Notes under the pieces: generated by a model
Told to the model about the DNA's origin: nothing
Database searches by the model: none
The model's input: the letters and a program-made list of their open reading frames with translations, nothing else
Program-made: the position numbers and the translations under genes
Shown here: piece after piece, positions 1 to 5,302 of the stretch
How the letters are laid out: every line of letters begins with the position of its first letter
How positions within the stretch are numbered: the first letter of the stretch is position 1
NCBI GenBank assembly: GCA_017445525.1
Contig: JAFSTZ010000027.1
Location: 1 to 5,302, forward strand
Direction: 5' to 3'
Length of the DNA: 5,302 nt
Origin: Eubacterium sp.
Lineage (GTDB): Bacteria; Bacillota; Clostridia; Lachnospirales; Lachnospiraceae

Positions 1-996
1 ATAGATAAGCACATTCTCCGGTCTTATCTCCATGCCTCCCTCGATAACCGCCTTGAGATATTTATACTCTGTTTCAAAATCCTCAAACGAAAGATCATCC
101 ATATAAATGATGAATCTGTAGTTTCTGTTTTTAACCTGAGAGATCACCTGTGACAGTTCTCTGAGCTGGTGCTTATATATCTCTATAAGCCTGAGCCCCT
201 TGTCGTAGTACCTATTTATGATCGCCTTGATGCAGGTAGATTTACCGGTACCCGCATCACCGTACAGAAGCACGTTATTGGCCGGTCTGCCCATAACAAA
301 AGCCTCTGTGTTCTCTATCAGTCTCTCCTTCTGATCCTCATAACCCACAAGATGTGACAGCGTTACATCGGAAGTATTTGTAACAGGAATTATCTCCATA
401 TCACGACCCGATCCATCAAGTCTGAATGCCTTGTTCAGTCCCAGCTTTCCTACTCCGAATCTCTTATAAAAATCAGTTATTATTCTGAAAAAATCATCTC
501 CGTTTTCACCGTGATCCAACTCAGCACGTAAAAGTTTTACTTTCTCGCTGACACCGGTATTATAGGTGTTTGCCTCCTTGTGCATGGATGTATAGTGAGA
601 TAATAAAGTAAAAACATCCGTCCCGATAACACTCTCTGATTTGGTAAAATCATAATTATAAATATGATAAAAATTCTCCATATCCTTTTTAACTATAAGA
701 TTGGCGGATGCTCCCTCAGCTGCACCGACCATCTCGCAAAGGATACTGAAAGGATTCTCATCCGTTGCCATAAGATATGCAACATATGACTTCCACAGAT
801 TCTCTGTAAATCCATATCTGGTCGCGATCTCAAGCAACTTGTGGATCTCATCATTTATCTCAGCCTGCGGGTTTCTCCCCGAAACCGGATTGATCTCATA
901 ATTCTTGATCAGCTCACCGAGCCTCGCCAATATCGTATCCTTCCTCGACCCGTTATACATCACCAGCGAGCTGACATACTTATATAACCTATCCAT
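1..996 (-). CDS. DUF815-family AAA-type ATP-binding protein, C-terminus cut off by the window edge
   Basis: The frame opens at ATG 994-996 and stays open to base 1, giving 332 residues with no stop, so the C-terminus lies outside the window. Residues 1 to about 210 form a mostly helical, non-P-loop N-terminal region. The ATPase core follows: LVGYEDQKERL and NTEAFVMGRPANNVLLYG lead into a Walker A GDAGTGKST (246-254), then GLRLIEIYKHQL (about 267-278), a Walker B-like FIIYMDDLSFE (295-305), and YLKAVIEGGMEIRPENVLIY at the edge. This order matches the DUF815 (PF05673) family, in which an ATSN-type sensor segment normally comes next; it is not visible here. The start is supported by AAGGAG at 1003-1008, six bases from ATG. 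DUF815 proteins are predicted ATPases of unknown cellular role, so no function is assigned. The gene is separated from the upstream ATPase by 184 structured bases, so co-transcription is uncertain. Confidence 0.93.
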   Translation of the reverse strand, partial: MDRLYKYVSSLVMYNGSRKDTILARLGELIKNYEINPVSGRNPQAEINDEIHKLLEIATRYGFTENLWKSYVAYLMATDENPFSILCEMVGAAEGASANLIVKKDMENFYHIYNYDFTKSESVIGTDVFTLLSHYTSMHKEANTYNTGVSEKVKLLRAELDHGENGDDFFRIITDFYKRFGVGKLGLNKAFRLDGSGRDMEIIPVTNTSDVTLSHLVGYEDQKERLIENTEAFVMGRPANNVLLYGDAGTGKSTCIKAIINRYYDKGLRLIEIYKHQLRELSQVISQVKNRNYRFIIYMDDLSFEDFETEYKYLKAVIEGGMEIRPENVLIY

Positions 997-1096
997 AAAT
1001 CTCTCCTTTTATGGATTGCAGAGCTGTCCCACTGCTATGGCATCTTTTATGCACGCCATATCTCTGCGCGGAGCCGGATATCTGCAAGTCTGACAC
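997..1096 (-). promoter_or_regulatory. Structured 5' leader of the DUF815 gene, with competing stems and ribosome binding site
   Basis: This is the non-coding stretch just upstream of the DUF815 ATPase. On the minus strand it holds an inner stem TATGGC/GCCATA (1055-1060 with 1036-1041) enclosed by GCAGAG/CTCTGC (1062-1067 with 1018-1023). A second upstream copy, TTGCAGA (1081-1087), can instead pair with TCTGCAA (1016-1022), which overlaps the same 3' segment. The ribosome binding site AAGGAG lies at 1003-1008. I found no well-spaced -35/-10 pair here, so the transcript may come from the ATPase gene upstream. That it is a regulatory leader is inference from the pairing alone; it matches no riboswitch class I recognise. 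Confidence 0.35.
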
Positions 1097-1170
1097 GGGA
1101 CGGGCGTTCGCGCATGTTTTCGACACACTTTATCGTGTGGAGAAAACATGCGTCGAACATCAGCCGTCCC
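1097..1170 (-). repeat. Long imperfect palindrome (about 28 bp of stem) just after the DUF234-type ATPase gene
   Basis: The arms pair in four blocks: GGGACGG with CCGTCCC (1097-1103/1164-1170), GTTCG with CGAAC (1106-1110/1154-1158), CGCATGTTTTC with GAAAACATGCG (1111-1121/1142-1152), and CACAC with GTGTG (1124-1128/1135-1139) around a six-base loop. It begins 11 bases past the TAG stop of the upstream ATPase gene. No T-tract follows on either strand, so it does not fit a standard intrinsic terminator. It could be a 3'-end stabiliser, an RNase processing site, or a dispersed palindromic repeat; the sequence alone cannot decide. Confidence 0.7.
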
Positions 1171-1180
1171 GGAGCATTAC

Positions 1181-2503
1181 CTACAGGTCCTCCAGCGACA
1201 CACAATTGATATTATCCATATTAGTAGCCATGGCAGCCAGCTCCGGAGTGAAGCCGGCACGCGAAAACAGATAATAGTAATCCGCCTCATGGCCAAGCTG
1301 ATTGGTCCGATCAAGCAGCCCCTCAAAATCCTTCATGCTCATCGGTTTTGCACTCCACTTGCAATCACCGATCAATATCTTGCCGTTTTCACTTCTCGAT
1401 ACCAGCGGGATAAAACCGGTCTTTCCGTACATGCTTGTAAACGCACCGAACTTTTCCGGGAGCCTGTCGTATCTGCTCATCAGATCCATGAATTCCCTGC
1501 AAACTCTGATGTATGATTTTTCCATCAAAGTAACGAGTTCATCCTTTATATATTTAGCATAAAAATCATCCGGTGAAAGCACTCCGAGATCGGAAATATT
1601 CGGATATATCAGCTTGAAATAAAACTCAAGCAGAGAGTCTGTGATACCGTATAATCCCTTCTGTACTGCGTCCTTTTTATCCGGCTCAAATGAAAAGATC
1701 TTGGATGCCACATCAAGCTGGATAAGATTCTTGATATATACCGATATCTTTGCTCTGGAAAAACCGGTTCTGTTATATAGATAATTCAGTTTCGGTTCAT
1801 CCTCTGCCAGCACAGAAAGTATGGTGTTGTAGTAAGGAAGCTCTCTCAGAACGGTCTTTAAAAATCTCGAAGGCTCTTTCCTTAACAAAGCATGATTGCT
1901 CAGGAAAAGTCTGATGATGTTTTTCTTGGCAGACTCTTTTGGATTCCACAGATCAAGATACTCAGGCACTCCTCCAAGTATCCCGTAAACAGTGATGATC
2001 TCCTCAGTTGAGCTGTTCGGAAAACGATCCACCATCTCCATAAAGGTGAACTCTCTGAGCTTGATCAGCGCAGATATCTCACCTATGAGCTCAGGTGCCT
2101 CCTCGGCCATCTTGTTCTCGATCCACTGTACCGAAGAGCTGACCAAAAGGATCATCACCTGTCCGATCGGAAGCGTCTGAAGATATGACATAAAATCCTT
2201 GAAAAAGTCTTTGTAACCCTTCTGCATCAGATCGAACTCATCTATGACAAAGCAGCATTTCTCATTTGCCGGGCTTAACAAAAACTGTGCTATCTCTTCC
2301 TTTTTCTTGTCGAAGTATCTGCACTGCTCCTTTTCTGAAAGTTCTCTCGCCTGGTAGTATATAACGACCTTTCCCTTGGCAAACTCCTTTACCAAAGTGG
2401 TTTTGCCGACACCTTCACGGCCATAAAGGATCATTATGTCGTTTTCATTTTTTTTGAAACAACTCTCGAGCTGCTTTAACTCTTTTTCTCTTCCGATGAA
2501 CAT
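1181..2503 (-). CDS. AAA ATPase with C-terminal DUF234 nuclease-like domain (ATPase_2/DUF234 type)
   Basis: The protein has 440 residues. It starts MFIGREKEL, typical of this family, followed by Walker A GREGVGKTT (28-36), Walker B CCFVIDEFD (83-91, D88/E89), a sensor-1-like strand MILLVSSS (117-124), and the signature YGILGGVPEYL (173-183). A winged-helix-like segment lies around 225-270 and DSLLEFYFKLIYPN at 289-302. The C-terminal DUF234 (PF03008) part carries E328, GKILIGDCKW (374-383) with the D-x-K pair D380/K382, and YYLFSRAGFTPEL (410-422). The domain resembles PD-(D/E)xK nucleases, but the usual acidic residue of the E-I-D-[IL]-V strand is replaced here by P366 (FIPLV, 364-368). The start is fixed by AGGAGGA at 2511-2517, seven bases from ATG. 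It lies 56 bases after argS, codirectional, and may be its downstream partner in one transcript. The family is widespread in archaea and anaerobic bacteria; its substrate is unknown. Cytosolic: no signal peptide or membrane segment is seen. Confidence 0.93.
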   Translation of the reverse strand: MFIGREKELKQLESCFKKNENDIMILYGREGVGKTTLVKEFAKGKVVIYYQARELSEKEQCRYFDKKKEEIAQFLLSPANEKCCFVIDEFDLMQKGYKDFFKDFMSYLQTLPIGQVMILLVSSSVQWIENKMAEEAPELIGEISALIKLREFTFMEMVDRFPNSSTEEIITVYGILGGVPEYLDLWNPKESAKKNIIRLFLSNHALLRKEPSRFLKTVLRELPYYNTILSVLAEDEPKLNYLYNRTGFSRAKISVYIKNLIQLDVASKIFSFEPDKKDAVQKGLYGITDSLLEFYFKLIYPNISDLGVLSPDDFYAKYIKDELVTLMEKSYIRVCREFMDLMSRYDRLPEKFGAFTSMYGKTGFIPLVSRSENGKILIGDCKWSAKPMSMKDFEGLLDRTNQLGHEADYYYLFSRAGFTPELAAMATNMDNINCVSLEDL

Positions 2504-2559
2504 ATTCGTTTCCTCCTATAATCATACACTCTCGCGCGAGGCCTAACGGTCAAACTCGC
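2504..2559 (-). other. Short argS-ATPase intergenic spacer with a 10-bp palindrome and a strong ribosome binding site
   Basis: The 56 bases contain the perfect palindrome CTCGCGCGAG (2531-2540) and the ribosome binding site AGGAGGA (2511-2517). A -35-like TTGACC (2548-2553) and a -10-like TATGAT (2521-2526) are present but 21 bases apart, which is too far for a normal sigma-A promoter. No hairpin with a T-tract is seen. The simplest reading is read-through from argS into the ATPase gene. Confidence 0.4.
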
Positions 2560-4329
2560 TCACATCTTATCAGGCGCTTCAAAGCCGAGTAGTCCGATCC
2601 CCGTTTCCAGAACTCTCTTCACCAGGCCGATCAGCCTCAGATATGAGTTTCTCCTGTCATCATCCGGTTCCGTCAGGATCTTCGTCTCGTGATAAAACCT
2701 GTTAAACGCCTCCGACAAAGAGAACAGATACTGACAAACCTTATGCGGAGCCAGCTCTCTGTAAGCATTCTCCATCATATCGGCAAATCCGGTCAGACAA
2801 AGCATCAGATCTTTCTCACTGGCACTTTCGGGCGCCATCAACTCCTCGTCCTCATCCACACGTCCGCCGCCGGATATATATTTTTCAAAAACAGAACCTA
2901 TCCTGACTATGGTGTATAGGATATAGGGACCTGTATTCCCCTCAAATGATGCGAACCTCTCTATATCAAATACATAATCCTTTACAGCCTGATTTGACAG
3001 GTCTCCGTACTTCAGTGCAGCCAGCCCGACCTTCTCTGAAATCTCATCAAGCTCCGCACTGTCATACTCACGACTTTCAGTCATCTTTCTCCTGACTTCA
3101 TCGACTATCTGTCTCTGAAGTTCTTCAAGCCGCAGTATCCCTCCGTCCCTGGTCTTAAAAGGTTTTCCGTCCGGACCGTTCATGGTTCCAAAGCCGATAT
3201 GTGTAAGCTCGGTATCCTTGCCTGTAAGCCCGGTCTTCTTGGCGACTCTGAACACCTGAGTAAAGTGAAGTGACTGTCTCTTGTCTGCAACATAAACCAT
3301 CTTGTCAGGCTTATACAACTTCTCTCTCTCAATGATGGTAGCAAGATCTGTTGTTGCATAAAGTGTTGCACCGTTTGACTTCAGGATGATACACGGCGGA
3401 AGCTCCTTGGAATCTCCCTCCTCGGTCACATCTATAACAAGAGCACCGTCACTTTCATATGCAAAACCTCTGTCCTTCAGATCCTGTATCATATCAGGTA
3501 TATAGCCTTCGACATCACTCTCGCCTTTCCACAGATCAAAGTGAACATCAAGCTTATCATAGTTCTTTTTCAGATCCTCCACGGAGACATCCATGATATG
3601 ACGCCATATGGCCATATACGGTTCAAAGCCCTCCTGAAGCTTTCTGGTGCACTCCTCGGCTTCCTCCCTGAAGGCATCATCCTCCTTTGACCTGGCAGAC
3701 GCAGCAGGATAGATCTCCTCCAGATCACTTATGGTAAACGGCGGCTCCTTCGGATACTCTCCCGTATGTCCCTCATCAAAATACGGAAGATCCGGCTGAC
3801 GTTTTCGCAGCTCAGCTATGATCAATCCCATCTGAAGTCCCCAGTCACCCAGATGGACATCGCCTATCACCTTGTGCCCCATATATGCACATATCCTCTT
3901 TATACTCTCGCCTATGATGGCAGGTCTGAGATGTCCGACGTGAAGAGGCTTGGCTACATTCGCCCCACCATAGTCCACGATGATGGTCGAAGGCTTTTCG
4001 GGCACCGGCACACCCAGTCTCTCATCATCGTTTATCGACTGAACAACTTCGGCGAGAAAGCCGGGATTGATATCCAGATTGATAAATCCGGGATTCACTG
4101 CTTCCGTCTTGTCAAATGCTTCATATACAGAAAGCTTTTCCACAACATCATTTGCTATCTGTATAGGAGCTTTGTGATATTCCTTTGCAGCCGCCATGGC
4201 ACCGTTACACTGAAACTCGCACAGGTCCGGCCTGTCCGAAACCTTCACTTTGCCGTAGGAGCTTTTATATCCGCTTTTTTCAAAGGCAGATCCCACGATA
4301 TCCTCCAACCGTTCTATGATCGTTTTCAT
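2560..4329 (-). CDS. argS: Arginyl-tRNA synthetase (class I aminoacyl-tRNA synthetase)
   Basis: This enzyme charges tRNA-Arg with arginine using ATP in the cytosol. Its 589 residues are a usual full length. The N-terminal tRNA-binding (Arg_tRNA_synt_N-type) domain covers about 1-110, including FQCNGAMAAAKEYHKAPIQIA. The catalytic core opens with ANVAKPLHVGHLR (123-135), in which HVGH (130-133) is the HIGH motif. GDWGLQMG (161-168), ATLYATTDLAT (321-331) and DKRQSLHFTQVF (349-360) follow. The KMSKS position is the non-canonical FKTRDGG (391-397), common in ArgRS, where a lysine just before HIGH (here K127) is known to compensate. EGNTGPYILYT (463-473) and the helical DALR-type anticodon-binding domain run to LLGFEAPDKM at the end. 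GGGAGG (4340-4345), ten bases upstream, supports ATG 4327-4329. A good promoter and a long structured leader precede it. No T-box motif (AGGGTGG-type) is found in that leader, so classical tRNA-sensing control is not supported. Confidence 0.98.
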   Translation of the reverse strand: MKTIIERLEDIVGSAFEKSGYKSSYGKVKVSDRPDLCEFQCNGAMAAAKEYHKAPIQIANDVVEKLSVYEAFDKTEAVNPGFINLDINPGFLAEVVQSINDDERLGVPVPEKPSTIIVDYGGANVAKPLHVGHLRPAIIGESIKRICAYMGHKVIGDVHLGDWGLQMGLIIAELRKRQPDLPYFDEGHTGEYPKEPPFTISDLEEIYPAASARSKEDDAFREEAEECTRKLQEGFEPYMAIWRHIMDVSVEDLKKNYDKLDVHFDLWKGESDVEGYIPDMIQDLKDRGFAYESDGALVIDVTEEGDSKELPPCIILKSNGATLYATTDLATIIEREKLYKPDKMVYVADKRQSLHFTQVFRVAKKTGLTGKDTELTHIGFGTMNGPDGKPFKTRDGGILRLEELQRQIVDEVRRKMTESREYDSAELDEISEKVGLAALKYGDLSNQAVKDYVFDIERFASFEGNTGPYILYTIVRIGSVFEKYISGGGRVDEDEELMAPESASEKDLMLCLTGFADMMENAYRELAPHKVCQYLFSLSEAFNRFYHETKILTEPDDDRRNSYLRLIGLVKRVLETGIGLLGFEAPDKM

Positions 4330-4350
4330 CTATCTTCTACCTCCCGATAA

Positions 4351-4385
4351 AATCGAGTAGGAGGATTTATCCTCCCTACTCGATT
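4351..4385 (-). promoter_or_regulatory. Leader hairpin 3 of argS, adjoining the Shine-Dalgarno
   Basis: AATCGAGTA (4351-4359) pairs with TACTCGATT (4377-4385), and GGAGGA (4360-4365) with TCCTCC (4370-4375), around a TTTA loop; one C (4376) is bulged, giving 15 base pairs. On the transcript it is followed by UUUU and then, a few bases on, by the argS ribosome binding site GGGAGG (4340-4345). Its 3' arm can alternatively fold with the ribosome binding site: CTCGAT (4352-4357) with ATCGGG (4343-4348, one G-U pair), or CCTCC (4360-4364) with GGAGG (4340-4344). The hairpin is plain in the sequence. Its use as a translational switch or weak attenuator is inference. Confidence 0.6.
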
Positions 4386-4395
4386 CGACTGCGTC

Positions 4396-4422
4396 CATCT
4401 CGAAAGCGAAGCTTTCTCGATG
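4396..4422 (-). promoter_or_regulatory. Leader hairpin 2 of argS
   Basis: CATC (4396-4399) pairs with GATG (4419-4422) and GAAAGC (4402-4407) with GCTTTC (4411-4416), with a 2x2 internal loop and a three-base GAA tip. The upper stem is the same GAAAGC/GCTTTC as in the next hairpin upstream, suggesting repeated or related units. No protein gene lies here. Confidence 0.55.
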
Positions 4423-4434
4423 ACTGTTTGCTCA

Positions 4435-4467
4435 ACCATGCATAGAAAGCAAGCTTTCATGCATGGT
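4435..4467 (-). promoter_or_regulatory. Leader hairpin 1 of argS
   Basis: ACCATGCAT (4435-4443) pairs with ATGCATGGT (4459-4467), and GAAAG (4445-4449) with CTTTC (4454-4458), with one bulged A (4444) and a CAAG tip: 14 base pairs. No T-tract follows on either strand, so it is not an intrinsic terminator. It is either part of a structured argS leader or a palindromic intergenic repeat unit. Confidence 0.55.
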
Positions 4468-4482
4468 GTTCGCTATTCGCGC

Positions 4483-4513
4483 AAAAAAGTTGCTGTATCA
4501 AACAGCAACTTTT
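4483..4513 (-). terminator. Rho-independent terminator of the response-regulator gene
   Basis: AAAAGTTGCTGT (4485-4496) pairs perfectly over 12 bp with ACAGCAACTTTT (4502-4513) around an ATCAA loop. On the minus strand the stem is followed by a run of six T (4488-4483), about 50 bases past the stop of the response-regulator gene. The plus strand ends in only four T, so the minus direction is favoured. It lies directly downstream of the putative argS promoter's -10 box, so initiating polymerase would also transcribe it. Confidence 0.85.
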
Positions 4514-4542
4514 ATGTTAAAACATAAATTAAGATTTGTCAA
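4514..4542 (-). promoter_or_regulatory. Putative sigma-A promoter of argS
   Basis: On the minus strand a consensus -35 TTGACA (4537-4542) is followed after exactly 17 bases by TAACAT (4514-4519), a four-of-six match to TATAAT. The DNA upstream (4543-4561) is very AT-rich, like an UP element. Transcription would start near 4506-4509, giving an argS leader of roughly 180 bases. Predicted from sequence only; the -10 box is the weaker part. Confidence 0.65.
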
Positions 4543-4561
4543 GTATATTTTTCTATAAATA

Positions 4562-5302
4562 TCAAACGATTTCCGGCTTCCTCTGAGAAGCAAAATATTT
4601 CTTGATCTTGCCGAGCAATGCCATCTTATCTATCGACTTTAGGATATAATCAACCGGCTTTAATTCCAGTACTTCTTTTACAATATTTATATCATCTTTT
4701 CCGGTCAGGAACATGATCGGGATATTACCCGTCATCGCATCACTTTTCAACATCCCCATGACCTGGGATCCTGACACTATCGGCATCTCATAATCAAGCA
4801 ATATCAGATCCGCATCATTTTTAACAAGCCACGATATAGCCTGTACTCCGGAGGATGCCATACCCACCTGATAGTCCTCCTTCAACCAGTCATATATCAG
4901 TCTCATATATGTGATGTCGTCATCGACAATAAGGATGGTCTTTTTTTCTTCAACAACAACCTCACCCTCAAAGTATGTGCGAACACATTTGATAAAAGCA
5001 TTCATATCCAGAGGCCTGTCAAACCACTTCAATATCTGCGTTATGGGGATGATCTTTTTGATCTGATCATAATCCTCACTCTCGCCTATGATAACGACAC
5101 GCTTGGCATCGATATTCAGGATATCATGAAGATCGACAAGCACCTTTTGTTCTATCTCATCCTGCAGATACAGCACATATAATCCGGTACTGTCCCGGAT
5201 CCTGCCCAGTTCTCTGTTCCCTTCAGTCAGTGTCGCAAAGGCTGTCTCCAGACCGACCTCCTTGATCTTGGACTCCATACCTTTTGTAAAAAAACCTTCG
5301 GA
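4562..5302 (-). CDS. Response-regulator-like protein: degenerate receiver plus intact receiver (5' end outside window)
   Basis: The frame ends with TGA at 4562-4564 and is open to the right edge. A Met at 5276-5278 could start a 238-residue protein, but no properly spaced ribosome binding site precedes it, and the eight codons before it (SEGFFTKG) continue plausibly into the first receiver helix. The true start is therefore probably beyond the window. Numbered from that Met, residues 1-103 look like the remainder of a receiver fold lacking catalytic residues: the acceptor site in LYVLYLQDE is Y37, and the switch lysine region reads WFDRP (R88). After a short acidic linker (104-112) comes an intact receiver: ILIVDDD (115-121), phosphoacceptor D162 in LLDYEMP, switch threonine T192 in FLTGK, and K214 in YILKS. 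The protein ends just after this domain, with no DNA-binding or enzymatic output. It probably relays or receives a phosphoryl signal in the cytosol; the partner kinase is not visible. A terminator follows at 4483-4513. Confidence 0.9.
   Translation of the reverse strand, partial: SEGFFTKGMESKIKEVGLETAFATLTEGNRELGRIRDSTGLYVLYLQDEIEQKVLVDLHDILNIDAKRVVIIGESEDYDQIKKIIPITQILKWFDRPLDMNAFIKCVRTYFEGEVVVEEKKTILIVDDDITYMRLIYDWLKEDYQVGMASSGVQAISWLVKNDADLILLDYEMPIVSGSQVMGMLKSDAMTGNIPIMFLTGKDDINIVKEVLELKPVDYILKSIDKMALLGKIKKYFASQRKPEIV

Noticed and set aside
1097..1170. Intrinsic terminator call for the long hairpin
   Set aside because: Neither strand shows a T-tract after the stem, so it was recorded as a palindrome instead.
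1148..1516. Plus-strand open frame of 122 codons opposite the DUF234-type ATPase
   Set aside because: It starts inside the long hairpin, has no domain signal, and overlaps a well-supported gene on the other strand.
2521..2553. Promoter for the DUF234-type ATPase gene (TTGACC and TATGAT)
   Set aside because: The spacing is 21 bases, outside the workable range for a standard sigma-A promoter, and no better pair was found.
3766..4350. A 194-codon plus-strand open frame opposite argS
   Set aside because: It lies antisense to the strongly conserved N-terminal and catalytic region of argS, has no recognisable motifs, and is best explained as a shadow of the coding strand.
4330..4482. T-box leader upstream of argS
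   Set aside because: T-boxes are common before aminoacyl-tRNA synthetase genes in this phylum, but the conserved AGGGTGG-type T-box sequence and the matching antiterminator bulge are absent on the minus strand.
5276..5278. ATG as the true start of the response-regulator gene
   Set aside because: No properly spaced ribosome binding site precedes it, the frame stays open to the window edge, and a receiver fold needs a first strand and helix that would lie upstream.

Overview
The window is a compact stretch of a Firmicutes chromosome, most likely a Lachnospiraceae-type clostridium (Butyrivibrio, Coprococcus or a relative). This placement rests on the clostridial look of the ArgRS, on a receiver-plus-degenerate-receiver protein of a kind I associate with that family, on strong AGGAGG-type ribosome binding sites, and on moderate GC with AT-rich promoter DNA. 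It is inference from sequence style and no search was run. All four protein genes lie on the minus strand, so transcription runs from high to low coordinates.

In transcription order the layout is as follows. (1) A response-regulator-like protein (4562 to the right edge, 5' end outside the window) has a degenerate receiver domain followed by an intact one and no output domain. (2) A 232-base intergenic region holds an intrinsic terminator, a good sigma-A-type promoter that runs straight into that terminator, and three successive hairpins, the last next to the argS ribosome binding site. (3) argS encodes arginyl-tRNA synthetase (2560-4329). (4) After a 56-base gap comes a 440-residue ATPase of the ATPase_2/DUF234 type (1181-2503). 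(5) A 184-base gap carries a long near-perfect hairpin and a structured leader. (6) A DUF815-family P-loop ATPase (1-996) is cut by the left edge and lacks its C-terminus.

argS is the only housekeeping gene with a precisely known role. It probably has its own promoter, and the DUF234-type ATPase may be read through from it, because no convincing terminator or promoter lies between them. The two ATPases belong to different P-loop families and nothing in the sequence shows that they act together. I see no phage, transposon, CRISPR, rRNA or tRNA signal. The most interesting material is non-coding: the promoter/terminator overlap, the argS leader with alternative pairings around its Shine-Dalgarno, and the hairpins around the ATPase genes. 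These may be regulatory RNA or dispersed palindromic repeats.
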